NCBI RefSeq assembly: GCF_017744955.1 | Contig: NZ_JAGIAG010000004.1 | Span: 1-64,000, forward strand | From: Dokdonella sp. | GTDB lineage: Bacteria; Pseudomonadota; Gammaproteobacteria; Xanthomonadales; Rhodanobacteraceae | Direction of reading: 5' to 3' | Length of the DNA: 64,000 nt | Translations under genes and position numbers: made by a program | The notes under the pieces: generated by a model | Seen by the model: only the letters and a program-made list of their open reading frames with translations | Told to the model about the DNA's origin: nothing | Databases searched by the model: none | Part shown: positions 25,131 to 35,198 of the stretch, in pieces | Position numbering within the stretch: position 1 is the first letter of the stretch | Layout of the letters: each line of letters opens with the position of its first letter

Positions 25131-27197
25131 TCAGCCGAGTCTTCGTTCGAAACTGTCGAGCACGGCCTTCTCGGTCGCCGCGCTCGCCGGTACCGCGGTC
25201 ATGCGGAACGTGCCGCGGCCGGACTGCTTCGCCGCGTAGAGCATGGTGTCGGCGCGCACCAGCATCTCCTTCGCCGACAGGGCGCCGCCGCGGCAGAGGC
25301 AAAGGCCGATGCTGACGCCGACCGATACCGTCAGCGCCTCGCCGTGCAGCTCGAACGGCCGCCGCATCGCCGCCACCAGCTTGCCGGCGATGCGTTCGGC
25401 GTGACGCGCGCCCGACATCGCCTCGATCAACACGGTGAACTCGTCGCCGCCGAGCCGCGCGACGACGTCCGACGCGCGCATTTTTTCGGACAGGCGCATC
25501 GCGAACGCGCGCAGCAGGGCGTCGCCGACGGCGTGGCCGTGCGTGTCGTTGACGCGCTTGAAACGATCGACGTCCAGATACAGCAGCGCCAGCATCGAAC
25601 CCTGGTCGTGCGCGCGCACGATGGCGTTGTCCAGCCGCTCCTGGAAGCCGTTGCGGTTGAGCAGGCCGGTCAGCGCGTCCAACCGCGCGAGGTGCAGCAG
25701 GCGCCTTTCCTCGCGCTTCTTCGCGGTCACGTCCTGCAGCATCGCGTGCACGCCGACCACCTCGGCGGTGCTGCCGAGCTGCGGAATCAGCGTCGCCTCG
25801 ACGCTGCGCGCCGCGTCGCCCTCGCCTTCCTCGTATTCGAACACCACCCGTTCGCCGCGCAGCGCGCGTTCGAGGTACGGCAGGCGGAGTCGGTAGCGCC
25901 GCTCGCCGAGCACGTCGCGCAGGTGCACGCCGACGATGTCGCCGTCGCGCTGGCGCAGGCGCCGGTACGCGGTGTTGGCGAATACGATGCGCTGCCCGGC
26001 GTCGACGTAGGCGATCATCAGCGGCAGCGCGTCCGCGATCGTGCGCAGGCGCCGTTCGCTGAGTTCGCGGCCGCGCTCGGCCGCGCGCAGGGCGGTGATG
26101 TCCTGCGCATGACCCATCACGCGCGCGATTCCGTCGACGTCGACGAACACGCGGTTGCGGTACTGCCAGAGCCGCTCGCCGCCGTCGCCGGCGCGCACGC
26201 GCAGCAGACCTTCGTCTTCTCCGTGGTGGGCGATGCGCTGCAGGTAGGCCTCGCATTCGGCGCGCAGCTTCGCGCCGATCAGATCGCTCAGGGAGCGTCC
26301 GAGCAGCTCGACGGCGGTGTAGCCGAGCGAGGCCGCGGCGGCCGGATTGATCGCCAGGAGCACGCCGGCGAGATCGTGGATGCAGATGTAGCCGGCGCTG
26401 TGTTCGAAAAGATCGCGAAAACGCCGCTCGCTGGTCTCGATCGCGCGGATCGCGCGGCGCTCCGCGGTGACGTTGCGCGCCTGCACCAGGCGCGCGTGCG
26501 GCCCCCACAGAGGCACCGCCTGGGCGCTGACCTCGACCTCGATCTCCTCGCCGTTGCGGTAGCGATGGCGCCACAACCCGTCGGGCTGCCGCGGCTGCAG
26601 GCCGGCGGCGAGGTGTTCCCGCAGGCGCGCGACCTCGGCGGGCGAGCGGATGTCGGCGATCGTCATCGACAGGAACTCGTCCTCGCTGTAGCCGTAGGAG
26701 CGCACCGCGACCTGGTTCACCGCGAGAAAGCGCAGCGTCCGCGCGTCGTACACCCACATCGGATGCGGATTGAGGTCGAACAGCGTGCGCAGCTGCGCCT
26801 CGTGGCGGCACGTCGTGCATTCCAGCGCCTTGCGCGAAACGGCGTTGCGCAGCACGCGGCGCAGGATGCGCGCTTCGACCTCGTCATGCGCGATGCAGTC
26901 CGTGCCGCCGTTTTCCAGCACGGCGGCGCGGAATTCCTCGTCGTCGCGCGGCGCGATCACCACGATCGCGCTGTCCGGCGAGGCCGCGTGCAGGAGGCGC
27001 ACCGCGGCGAGGCCCGCGTCCACGGACGGCGGGGCGAGCAGGATCGCGTCACAGACGGCGGCGCGCAGCCGCACCGTCGCCGAGGCGGCGTCCTCGTGGT
27101 GCTCCAGTTCGAGCGCGAGCCCGGTCTCGCCGAGCGGCTCCCCGATCCGCCTCGCCTCCGCCGGTCCCGCGACGATCAGGACGTGCAGCGCGCTCAT
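25131..27197 (-). CDS. Diguanylate cyclase with receiver-like and three PAS domains
   Basis: Makes cyclic-di-GMP. Of 688 residues, the first ~115 form a receiver-like domain lacking the usual phospho-Asp (CDAILLAPP at the strand-3 position), so it is probably not phosphorylated. Three PAS domains follow (LFDLNPHPMWVYDARTL; LFEHSAGYICIHDLAGVL; ADALPLMIAYVDAGQRIV), then GGDEF. The active-site motif GGDEF is at 583-587 and an RxxD inhibitory site (RASD, 574-577) precedes it by five residues, so product inhibition is likely. There is no EAL domain and no membrane segment, so the sensor is cytoplasmic. It lies between the two agmatine genes on the opposite strand, tail to tail with aguA (2-base gap). 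Confidence 0.92.
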   Translation of the reverse strand: MSALHVLIVAGPAEARRIGEPLGETGLALELEHHEDAASATVRLRAAVCDAILLAPPSVDAGLAAVRLLHAASPDSAIVVIAPRDDEEFRAAVLENGGTDCIAHDEVEARILRRVLRNAVSRKALECTTCRHEAQLRTLFDLNPHPMWVYDARTLRFLAVNQVAVRSYGYSEDEFLSMTIADIRSPAEVARLREHLAAGLQPRQPDGLWRHRYRNGEEIEVEVSAQAVPLWGPHARLVQARNVTAERRAIRAIETSERRFRDLFEHSAGYICIHDLAGVLLAINPAAAASLGYTAVELLGRSLSDLIGAKLRAECEAYLQRIAHHGEDEGLLRVRAGDGGERLWQYRNRVFVDVDGIARVMGHAQDITALRAAERGRELSERRLRTIADALPLMIAYVDAGQRIVFANTAYRRLRQRDGDIVGVHLRDVLGERRYRLRLPYLERALRGERVVFEYEEGEGDAARSVEATLIPQLGSTAEVVGVHAMLQDVTAKKREERRLLHLARLDALTGLLNRNGFQERLDNAIVRAHDQGSMLALLYLDVDRFKRVNDTHGHAVGDALLRAFAMRLSEKMRASDVVARLGGDEFTVLIEAMSGARHAERIAGKLVAAMRRPFELHGEALTVSVGVSIGLCLCRGGALSAKEMLVRADTMLYAAKQSGRGTFRMTAVPASAATEKAVLDSFERRLG

Positions 27198-27324
27198 CCG
27201 CTTAAGTCGTCCACCTGAATGGCTCCTTCCTACACCTGTCGTCGCCGGCCGGCAAGGCGGCCGCGGCGACCGCTGACACTGATCCGCGCTACCATCGCGA
27301 GTTCCCGCGATACCGTGAAAAGAA

Positions 27325-28212
27325 ATGACTCAGAGAATCCTCAAGGCCGCCCTGCTGCAGGAGTCCGACCGCGGCGGCCGCGACGCCAATCTCGACGCGA
27401 TCGAAGCCGGCCTGCGCGAAGCCGCGGCCGCCGGCGCCGAGCTGGTGCTGCTGCAGGAACTGCACAACGGACCGTATTTCTGCCAGCACGAGAGCGTCGA
27501 GGAATTCGACCGTGCCGAGGCGATCCCGGGACCGAGCACCGAGCGCCTCGGCGCGCTCGCCGAGGAGCTGAAGCTGGTCCTGGTCGCCTCGCTGTTCGAG
27601 CGCCGCGCGGCCGGGCTGTACCACAACACCGCGGTCGTGTTCGACCGCTCGCGCGCGATCGCCGGCACCTACCGCAAGATGCACATCCCGGACGATCCGG
27701 CGTTCTACGAGAAGTTCTACTTCACGCCCGGCGACCTCGGCTTCGAGCCGATCCGCACCTCGGTCGGCAAGCTCGGGCTGCTGGTCTGCTGGGACCAGTG
27801 GTACCCGGAAGGCGCGCGCCTGATGGCGCTGGCCGGCGCGGACGTGCTGCTCTATCCGACCGCGATCGGCTGGGATCCGGCCGACGCACAGGAAGAAAAG
27901 GACCGCCAGCGCGACGCCTGGATCACCGTGCAGCGCGGCCACGCGGTCGCCAACGGCCTGCCCCTGCTCGCCTGCAACCGGATCGGCTTCGAGGCCGCGC
28001 CCGACGGCGGCCGCGGCCTGCAGTTCTGGGGCTCCAGCTTCGTCGCCGGGCCGCAGGGCGAGTTCCTCGCGCAGGCCTCGACCGACCGCCGCGAACTGTT
28101 GCTCGTCGACATCGACCTCACCCGCAGCGAGAACGTGCGCCGCATCTGGCCGTTCCTGCGCGACCGCCGCATCGACGCCTACGCCGACCTGACCAAACGG
28201 TTCCGCGATTGA
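27325..28212 (+). CDS. aguB: N-carbamoylputrescine amidase (nitrilase superfamily)
   Basis: Cleaves N-carbamoylputrescine to putrescine, CO2 and ammonia. The 295-residue carbon-nitrogen hydrolase shows the Glu-Lys-Cys triad: Glu45 in LLQELHN, Lys118 in YRKMHIPD, Cys155 in LVCWDQW. Size and the PYFCQ and DQWYPEGAR motifs match AguB rather than general nitrilases. Its stop codon overlaps the TTG start of the next gene. It acts after agmatine deiminase (24094-25128). Confidence 0.94.
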   Translation: MTQRILKAALLQESDRGGRDANLDAIEAGLREAAAAGAELVLLQELHNGPYFCQHESVEEFDRAEAIPGPSTERLGALAEELKLVLVASLFERRAAGLYHNTAVVFDRSRAIAGTYRKMHIPDDPAFYEKFYFTPGDLGFEPIRTSVGKLGLLVCWDQWYPEGARLMALAGADVLLYPTAIGWDPADAQEEKDRQRDAWITVQRGHAVANGLPLLACNRIGFEAAPDGGRGLQFWGSSFVAGPQGEFLAQASTDRRELLLVDIDLTRSENVRRIWPFLRDRRIDAYADLTKRFRD

Positions 28213-29456
28213 ACACTTCCGTTGCCGCCGGCGCCGCGCCGGCTTCCGAACCCGCGTCCACGCCCGACGCGCTGGCCGAACAACCGATCGCCCGCGTCCG
28301 CCGCGGCGAGCTCGAATACGTCCTGCTCGGCACCGCGCACGTGTCGCGCGCCAGCGTCGACGCCGTGCACGCCCTGCTCGAGCGCGAGCCGTTCGACGCG
28401 GTCGCCGTCGAGCTGTGCGAGCCGCGCTACCAGTCGATCCGCGATCCGGAGGCGTTCCGCAAGCTCGACCTGTTCCAGGTGATCCGCCAGGGCAAGGCCG
28501 GGCTGATCGCCGCGAATCTCGCGCTGTCGGCGTTCCAGCGCCGCCTCGCCGAGCAGTTCGGCATCGAACCCGGCGCCGAGATGAAGGCGGCGATCGACGG
28601 CGCCGACGCGCGCGGCCTGCCGATCTGGCTGATCGACCGCGAGATCGGCACGACCCTGAAACGCGCTTACCACAGTGTCGGCCTGCTCGATCGCCTGTCG
28701 ATCGTCGGCGGCCTGGGCGCCGGCCTGCTGACGCGCGAGGAAGTCAGCGAGGACGAAATCGAGAAGCTCAAGCAGGGCGACCTGCTCGGCAGCATGTTCA
28801 ACGAGTTCGCGCGCGAGTCGCCGCCGCTGTACGACGCGCTGATCGGCGAACGCGACCGCTACATGACCGCGCGCCTGCGCCAGCACGCCTCGGAAAGCAC
28901 CGCCAGGCGCGTGCTGGTGGTGATCGGCGCCGGCCATCTCGCTGGCATCGAGCGGGAGCTGACCGCGCAGAACGAAATTCCACAACCGCTGATCGAGAAA
29001 CTCTCGCGCCTGCCGACGCCGTCGCGCTGGCCGAAGTGGCTGGCCGCGGCCGTCTTCGTGGCCATCGCCGGCGCGATCGGCTTCGCCTTCACGCGCGGCG
29101 CGCGCACCGGCATCGACGCCCTGCAGACCTGGATCGTGTTCAGCGGCGGCTTCGCCGCGCTCGGCGCGATCGTCGCCGCCGCGCATCCCCTCAGCGTGCT
29201 CACCGCCTTCATCGCGGCGCCGCTGAAACCGTTCCGGCCCGGCATTCCGGCATCGGCGTTCAGCGCCGGCGTCGAGGCCTGGCTGCGCAAGCCGCGCGTG
29301 GCCGACTTCGACAGCCTGCGCGACGACGTCGCGCATTGGAGCGGCTGGTGGAAGAACCGCATCGCGCGCACGCTGCTGAACTTCCTGTTCGTCACGCTCG
29401 GCACGATGATCGGCAGTTACGTCGCCGGTTTCCGCATCATCAAGAACCTGTTCTGA
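28209..29456 (+). CDS. TraB/PrgY-family membrane protein
   Basis: 415 residues. The N-terminal half is a TraB/GumN-like domain: LGTAHVSRASVDAVHALLE at the start, VAVELCEPRY, IDREIGTTLKRAY and VIGAGHLAGIE, which carry the conserved GTxH, Glu and GxxH motifs typical of this group. The C-terminal half has three or four membrane helices (WLAAAVFVAIAGAIGFAF, WIVFSGGFAALGAIVAA, LNFLFVTLGTMIGSYVAGF). The only good start is TTG at 28209, whose last two bases begin the aguB stop codon, so translation is probably coupled. PrgY of Enterococcus limits peptide pheromone; the bacterial role here is unknown. Confidence 0.85.
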   Translation: MNTSVAAGAAPASEPASTPDALAEQPIARVRRGELEYVLLGTAHVSRASVDAVHALLEREPFDAVAVELCEPRYQSIRDPEAFRKLDLFQVIRQGKAGLIAANLALSAFQRRLAEQFGIEPGAEMKAAIDGADARGLPIWLIDREIGTTLKRAYHSVGLLDRLSIVGGLGAGLLTREEVSEDEIEKLKQGDLLGSMFNEFARESPPLYDALIGERDRYMTARLRQHASESTARRVLVVIGAGHLAGIERELTAQNEIPQPLIEKLSRLPTPSRWPKWLAAAVFVAIAGAIGFAFTRGARTGIDALQTWIVFSGGFAALGAIVAAAHPLSVLTAFIAAPLKPFRPGIPASAFSAGVEAWLRKPRVADFDSLRDDVAHWSGWWKNRIARTLLNFLFVTLGTMIGSYVAGFRIIKNLF

Positions 29457-29527
29457 ATACCTAGCGCGCGATCGACGCCGATCGCGAAAGTCAAAAGCGG
29501 CCATCGGGCTTCACTTTTCAACTTCTC

Positions 29528-32038
29528 ATGAAACTACCCGCATTCCTCAGCAAACCGCGCTGGCAATCCAAGGACGCAGCGGTCCGCCGCGCCGCCGTGG
29601 CGCGCGACGGCGAACCCGAGCTGGTCGCCGACCTCGGCCGCCTCGCCCGCGAAGACGCCGATCCGGGCGTGCGCATCGCCGCGATGCAGCGCCTGGCCGA
29701 TCCCGGCCTCGTGCAGGGCCTCGCCCGCGACGACGCCGACGCCGACGTGCGCCGGCAGGCGCGCGCGCTGTGGTTCGATCTGATGGCCGGCACGCACGCG
29801 GCCGCGCCCGAGCTGGCCGATCGGCTGCGTCTGCTGAAGGCACAGGACGACGCCGAGCTGATCGAGCATCTGGCGCGACGCTCGCGCGACGCCGAACTGC
29901 GGCTGGCCGCGCTCGAACGCAGTCAGCGCCCCGCCCTGCTGTTCGAGCGCGCGCTCGAAGACGCCGATGCCGGTGTGCGCGCCGCCGCGCTCGCGCGCAT
30001 CGACGACGAGGCACAGCTGCTGCGCCTGGCCGAACGCGCGCGCAAGACCGACAAGCAGATCAACCGCCTGGCGCGCGAGCGCGTCGAAGCGCTGCGCATC
30101 GGGCGCGGCGACGACGCGACGCTGGAACAGCGCGCGCGTGCGCTGTGCGAACGACTCGAACAGCTCGTGCGCGAGCCGCAGACGGCGGCTGCCGAAGCCG
30201 AAATCGCCGCGAGCTGGGGTGAAATCGAGGCGCGTACGAGCACCGCTCTGCGTCAGCGTTACGACACCGCACGCAACCTGCTCGTCGCCAGCCGCAGCGA
30301 ACGCGTCGCACCCGCGCCCGCGCCGCCGGCAGCGGTCGACGACACCGTGCTCGCCGACGCCGAGGCGACTCCCGATGTCGACGTCGAGGCGCCGGCGGAG
30401 CCCGCGCCCGATTCGGCCGCGGTCAACGCCTTGATCGCGCAGGCGCGCTTCACCGCCTCGCTCGACAGCGCGAACGCCGAGCGGCAGCAGCAGCGCGAAC
30501 GCCAGCAGGCGCTGTTCGCGCGCATCGAAACGATGCTGGCGCCGCTCACCGCCGCGCTCGGCGCCGGCAAGAGCGCGCAGGCGCATGCGGCGAAGGTCGA
30601 GATCGACGCCTTGCGCCGCCAGGCCGAGGCGCCGCTGCCGCGCGCGCTGGCGACGCGCCTCGCCGACGCCGAACAGCGCTACGCCGAACTCAGCCGCTGG
30701 CAGCACTGGGCCGACAGCCAGCGTCGCCAGCAGCTGTGCGAGGAGATCGAAGCGCTGGCCATTGCCGGCCTGCATCCGGACGCGGTCGCCGCGCGCGTGC
30801 GCGACGCGCAGAACGAATGGAACCGCCTCGACGCGCTGGAAGGTCCCGAAGCCGCTCGCCACGGCGGGCTCGCGCGACGCTTCCATGCCGCCTGTCGCGG
30901 CGCGCTGGCCCCCGCGCGGGCGTATTTCAAGAAACGCCAGGAACTGCGCGAATCGCAGGCGCAGCGCATCGGCGAACTGCTCGAACGCGCTGCCGCGAGC
31001 GGCGGTGAAGGGGCCGAGGCGACGGCGGCGGTCGCCGCGCGCCGCGACGTCGTGGCCGCGCTGCGCGATCTCGACCGCGTCGAGCCGCGCGAGCGCAAGG
31101 CCTTGGCGGAGCGCCTGCGGAGCGCGCTCGCCATGCTCGACGCGCGCATCGCCGCGCACGACGATGACATCGCCGCCGCCAAGCAGGCACTGATCGGGCG
31201 CGCCGAAGCGCTGACCCAGCCGACCTTGCAGCGCGGCGCGGTCGCCGCCGCACGCGAGTTGCAGCAGCGCTGGCAAGCGATCGGCCACGGCCGCCGCGAT
31301 CGCGACCAGGCGCAATGGAAATCCTTCCGCGCCGCGATCGACGCGGTCTTCGGCCGCCTCGACTCCGAGCGCGCCGAGCGCTCGGCGCGCGACGCCGAGG
31401 TGCGCGGCCAGGCCGAGACCGTGTGCGCCGAGCTCGAAGCGCTGGCGGCGGACGCGGCGAATGCGGATCGTGCCGCCGTCGCGCGGATCGACGCCTCGTG
31501 GAACGCGCTCGGTCGCGTCGACGAGGGGCTGGGCAAGCGCTTCGAAGCCGCGCGCGCGCAATTGCGCGAGGCCGCCGTGCGCCGCGAACGCGATGCGCGC
31601 CACGCCCGCTTCGCGCATTGGCTGGCACGCTACCGGCTCTGCCGCGAGGCCGAGCAGGCAGGCGCCGTGGCCGGCTCGCTGCGCGAACGATGGGAAGCGG
31701 CGAGATCGAGCGAGATCGCCGGCGCTGCGCTGGATACGCGCTTCGCACGCGCCGACGCCGGATCGGCACCGACGTCCGCCGACGACGGCGCCGCGCGCGA
31801 CGTGCTGATCGAACTGGAGATGTTCGCCGGCATGGAATCGCCGGGCGACGACCGCGAACGCCGCCGCGTCCTGCAGGTGGAGCGCCTGTCTGCGCGCATG
31901 CGCGGCGGCGCGGCGACGCAGCCGGCGCAGGAACTGGCCGCGCTGCTGACACGCTGGAGCGAACTCGAAGCGGCCGACGCGGCGCTCGACCAGCGCCTCG
32001 AGCGCGCCCTCGCCGGCGCTATCGACACCTTGCCCTGA
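29528..32038 (+). CDS. DUF349 domain-containing protein
   Basis: 836 residues, almost entirely charged alpha-helix, with no signal or membrane segment. An N-terminal HEAT-like stretch (AREDADPGVRIAAMQRLADP; about 1-160) is followed by a long coiled-coil region containing several DUF349 units, recognisable by the W..(I/L)......D(Q) pattern (ELQQRWQAIGHGRRDRDQAQ near residue 590 is the clearest). Family members are cytoplasmic; no biochemical activity is established to my knowledge. It stands alone and ends in a shared terminator with the RND permease opposite. Confidence 0.85.
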   Translation: MKLPAFLSKPRWQSKDAAVRRAAVARDGEPELVADLGRLAREDADPGVRIAAMQRLADPGLVQGLARDDADADVRRQARALWFDLMAGTHAAAPELADRLRLLKAQDDAELIEHLARRSRDAELRLAALERSQRPALLFERALEDADAGVRAAALARIDDEAQLLRLAERARKTDKQINRLARERVEALRIGRGDDATLEQRARALCERLEQLVREPQTAAAEAEIAASWGEIEARTSTALRQRYDTARNLLVASRSERVAPAPAPPAAVDDTVLADAEATPDVDVEAPAEPAPDSAAVNALIAQARFTASLDSANAERQQQRERQQALFARIETMLAPLTAALGAGKSAQAHAAKVEIDALRRQAEAPLPRALATRLADAEQRYAELSRWQHWADSQRRQQLCEEIEALAIAGLHPDAVAARVRDAQNEWNRLDALEGPEAARHGGLARRFHAACRGALAPARAYFKKRQELRESQAQRIGELLERAAASGGEGAEATAAVAARRDVVAALRDLDRVEPRERKALAERLRSALAMLDARIAAHDDDIAAAKQALIGRAEALTQPTLQRGAVAAARELQQRWQAIGHGRRDRDQAQWKSFRAAIDAVFGRLDSERAERSARDAEVRGQAETVCAELEALAADAANADRAAVARIDASWNALGRVDEGLGKRFEAARAQLREAAVRRERDARHARFAHWLARYRLCREAEQAGAVAGSLRERWEAARSSEIAGAALDTRFARADAGSAPTSADDGAARDVLIELEMFAGMESPGDDRERRRVLQVERLSARMRGGAATQPAQELAALLTRWSELEAADAALDQRLERALAGAIDTLP

Positions 32039-32043
32039 TCTGC

Positions 32044-32075
32044 CGGAGCGCGTCCGTACGACGCGCTCCGTCTTT
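32044..32075. terminator. Bidirectional terminator between DUF349 gene and RND permease
   Basis: A perfect 11-bp stem CGGAGCGCGTC/GACGCGCTCCG with a 5-base loop is followed by TCTTT, in a 40-bp gap between convergent stops. Confidence 0.7.
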
Positions 32076-32078
32076 CGC

Positions 32079-35000
32079 TCAGGCGAGTTGCGGCCGCGCG
32101 CGCCGCACCCGTCCGGCGCGCGCATCGGCGATCACGCCGCGGACCCACAGGCGCGAGTCGTCGAGCAGCGAGTAGATGCACGGCAGCGCGAGCAGGGTGA
32201 CGATGGTCGAGAAGGTCAGCCCGCCGGCGATCGCGCGCGCCATCGGGTAGTACGGCGGACCGTTGCTCCACGCCTGCGCGCCGGCGAAGGTCAGCGGCAG
32301 CATGCCGAGAATGGCGGTCGCCATCGTCATCAGCACCGGACGCAAGCGCTCCTTCGCGCCGAGCACCAGGGCTTCGGTGCGCAGATGCCCTTCGTGGCGC
32401 AGCTGGTTGATGTGCACGATCATCACGATGCCGTTGTTGACGACCACGCCCATCAGGATCAGCACGCCGATCGCGGCCATGATCGAGAACGTGGTGCCGG
32501 TCAGCCAGAACAGCCAGTACACGCCGAAGATCGAGAACACGAAGGTCATCAGGATCGCCGCCGGGAAGATCAGCGATTCGAACATCGCGCACATGACGAC
32601 GTAGACGAGGATCAGCGCGATCAGCGTGTTGATCAGCATCTGCTTGCCGGCGTTCTCGTCGCGGTCGAAGCCCTCGCCGAAGCTCCAGCGATAGCCCGGC
32701 GGCAGCGCCAGCGAGTTCATCGCCTTGGTGATCTCCTCGCGCGCTTCCGGCATGGTCTTGCCGTCGGCCAGATTGGCGTTGATCTTCAGCGCGGTCATGC
32801 GATCGACGCGCTGGATCGCCGACGGCGTCTCGCGCGTGTCGGTGCGCAGCATCGAGAGAAGTGGGATCTGCGTGTCGTCCGGGGCGCGCAGCTTGAAGTC
32901 GGACAGGCCGGACAGGCTCTGCGTGTCGGACCCTTGGAAGCGCAGCCAGGTCGGCAGCTGCCGATCGCCGGCGTGGAAATCCTTCAGCGGCATGCCGCGC
33001 AGCGCGATCTGGATGTAGTTCGACACGGTCTGCGCGTCGAAACCGTACTGCTTGGCGCGCACGCGGTCGACCTGGGCGGCGACCTCGCGGTCGCCGTTGC
33101 CCTTCTCGGTACGCACGTCGCGCAGGCTCGACAGGTGCGACAGCACCGGCAGCACGCTTTCGCTGAGTTCCTTGAGCTGGTCCATCGAATCGCCGACCAG
33201 CGAGATGTCGACGCCACCGCTGGTGCCGCCCTGGAAGTCGAAGCCGATCTTGCCGACCGCGAGCTGCGGCAGGCCCTTGCGGATGTCCTCCTTGATCTCG
33301 GAGACGGGGCGCTGCTTCTTCACCTCGCGGCCGAGCATGCGATCGATCAGATTCTGCACGGTGCCGCCGGCAGCGTCGGTCAGCAGCACGCGCGTCTGCG
33401 CCTGGCCCTGTTCGCTGTACCAGGTGTAGACCGACTTGATCTCGAAGCGCTCGCGGTTCTGGTCGAGGAATTTCTCGACCTGCAGCACCGCCGGCTTCAG
33501 GTCCTGCAGGCGGTAGTTCGCATTGAGCTGGTACCACAGGCGCAGCTGGCGCGTCTCGCCGTCGTCGAACATGTTCGACTTGGTCTGCGTGATCGGCACG
33601 AAGCTGGCGACGACCAGCGCGAGCACGCCGGCGACGGTCCAGCGCCGATGGTGCAAGGTCCACTCGACGACGCGGCCGTAGCGCTCGCGCAGGCGCGAGA
33701 TCGCGCTCTCGCGGCCGAGGAACTTCGGCGGCGGCAACTTCGAGGACAGCATCGGCACCAGGCTGACCGCGACCAGCCACGACGCCAGATGCGCGATCGA
33801 CATCGCGATCGCGACCTGGGCCAGGAAGATCGAGATGTCGTTCGCCTCGCCGAAGATGTTCGGCAGGAACACGACGATGCTGGACAGCGTGCCGGCCGCG
33901 ATCGCGATGCCGACCACCTGGGTGCCCTGCACCGCCGAGTACCACGGCCGGTCGGGATGTTTCTCGCGATATTGATAGATGCTCTCGACCACCACCACCG
34001 CGTTGTCGACCAACATGCCGACCGCGAGCAGCAGGCCCATCATCGACAGCACGTTGAGGCTGATGCCGAGGAAGTACATGCAGCCGAGCGTCATCACCAT
34101 GCAGATCGGGATCGCCAGCGAGACCATCAGCGTCGACGGCCAGTCGCGCAGGAAGAAGAACAGCACCAGCACCGACAGCAAGGTGCCTTCGAGGCCGGCC
34201 TTGCCGAGTTCGCGCAGGGAACTGGTCACGCTGTCGGCCTGGTTCTCCATCGCGTAGACCTGCAAACCGCTGAGCTCCTTGGAGGACTGGATGCGCTCGA
34301 CCTCGGCCATCACCTGGCGCCCGGTGTCGACCAGGTTCGCGTTGCGTTCGCGGAAGATGTCGACGCCGACCGCCGGCTTGCCGTCGAGCCGGCGCGCGAA
34401 CTCGATCCGCGCCGGGCGCAGGCCGACCGTCGCGATGTCGCCGAGCTTGAGCCCCTTCGCGTCGAGCGGAATCGCGCGAATGTCGTCGAGGCTGGTCCAC
34501 TGCCCTTGCGGCTGCACGCGGAAACGCGTGCCGGCGGCGTTGATCTGCCCCGCCGAGACGGCGAAGTTCGCCTTCTCGAGCTTCTGGTACAGGTCGTTGA
34601 GGTTGAGGTTGTGCGCGCTGAGCCGGTCCGACGACAGCTCGATCTGCACCTCGGGCTTGCCGATGCCCGAGATGTCGACGCGCGCGACGCCGGCGATGCG
34701 TTCCAGCGGGCGCTTGATCTCGCGCTCGATCAACTCGTAGGCGTTGGCGAGGTCGCCGCCGTCGTTGGCGATGCGCAGCTGCAGCATCGGGTCGTCGGTG
34801 GTGGAGAACTTCAGCACGTGATAGCGCTGCAGGTCCGACGGCAGGTCGGCGCGGATCGCGTCGATCTTCTCGCGCGCCTGCACCGCCTTGATCGCGACGT
34901 TCTCGCCCCACTTGAACTCCATGAAGATCTGCGCCGATTCGGCGTCGGAGGTCGAGCGCATGCGCTTGATCCCCGGCAGCGTCGCCAGCGCCTCCTCGAC

Positions 35001-35198
35001 CGGGCGCGCGAGCGTGCGTTCGATCTCGGTCGGCGTCGAGCCCGGATACGGGATCTCGATGAACAGGAACGGCACGTCGATGCTCGGGAACTGTTCGAGC
35101 GGCAGCCGGAACGCGGCGATCAGGCCGACCGCGACCATCGACACGAAGAACATGATCGCGGTGACGGGACGCTTCAGGCTGAGCTCGGCGAGCGTCAT
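32079..35198 (-). CDS. RND efflux permease, second pump subunit
   Basis: 1039-residue AcrB-type permease. The start at 35198 (MTLAELSLKRPVTAIMFFV) overlaps the previous permease stop by 4 bases (ATGA), which also fixes it. Features: the FPSIDVPFLFIEIPYPGST porter motif, the TM4 motif LLLAVGMLVDNAVVVVESI (only one Asp of the usual DD pair), a large periplasmic loop in each half, and a C-terminal basic tail (ADARAGRVRRARPQLA). It probably forms a mixed pump with the 35195-38611 permease, as MdtB and MdtC do. Substrate is unknown. Confidence 0.92.
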   Translation of the reverse strand: MTLAELSLKRPVTAIMFFVSMVAVGLIAAFRLPLEQFPSIDVPFLFIEIPYPGSTPTEIERTLARPVEEALATLPGIKRMRSTSDAESAQIFMEFKWGENVAIKAVQAREKIDAIRADLPSDLQRYHVLKFSTTDDPMLQLRIANDGGDLANAYELIEREIKRPLERIAGVARVDISGIGKPEVQIELSSDRLSAHNLNLNDLYQKLEKANFAVSAGQINAAGTRFRVQPQGQWTSLDDIRAIPLDAKGLKLGDIATVGLRPARIEFARRLDGKPAVGVDIFRERNANLVDTGRQVMAEVERIQSSKELSGLQVYAMENQADSVTSSLRELGKAGLEGTLLSVLVLFFFLRDWPSTLMVSLAIPICMVMTLGCMYFLGISLNVLSMMGLLLAVGMLVDNAVVVVESIYQYREKHPDRPWYSAVQGTQVVGIAIAAGTLSSIVVFLPNIFGEANDISIFLAQVAIAMSIAHLASWLVAVSLVPMLSSKLPPPKFLGRESAISRLRERYGRVVEWTLHHRRWTVAGVLALVVASFVPITQTKSNMFDDGETRQLRLWYQLNANYRLQDLKPAVLQVEKFLDQNRERFEIKSVYTWYSEQGQAQTRVLLTDAAGGTVQNLIDRMLGREVKKQRPVSEIKEDIRKGLPQLAVGKIGFDFQGGTSGGVDISLVGDSMDQLKELSESVLPVLSHLSSLRDVRTEKGNGDREVAAQVDRVRAKQYGFDAQTVSNYIQIALRGMPLKDFHAGDRQLPTWLRFQGSDTQSLSGLSDFKLRAPDDTQIPLLSMLRTDTRETPSAIQRVDRMTALKINANLADGKTMPEAREEITKAMNSLALPPGYRWSFGEGFDRDENAGKQMLINTLIALILVYVVMCAMFESLIFPAAILMTFVFSIFGVYWLFWLTGTTFSIMAAIGVLILMGVVVNNGIVMIVHINQLRHEGHLRTEALVLGAKERLRPVLMTMATAILGMLPLTFAGAQAWSNGPPYYPMARAIAGGLTFSTIVTLLALPCIYSLLDDSRLWVRGVIADARAGRVRRARPQLA

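Noticed and set aside
29460..29520. Hairpin GCGATCG/CGATCGC after the TraB-family gene as a terminator
   Set aside because: Short stem with no T-tract; kept out of the feature list.
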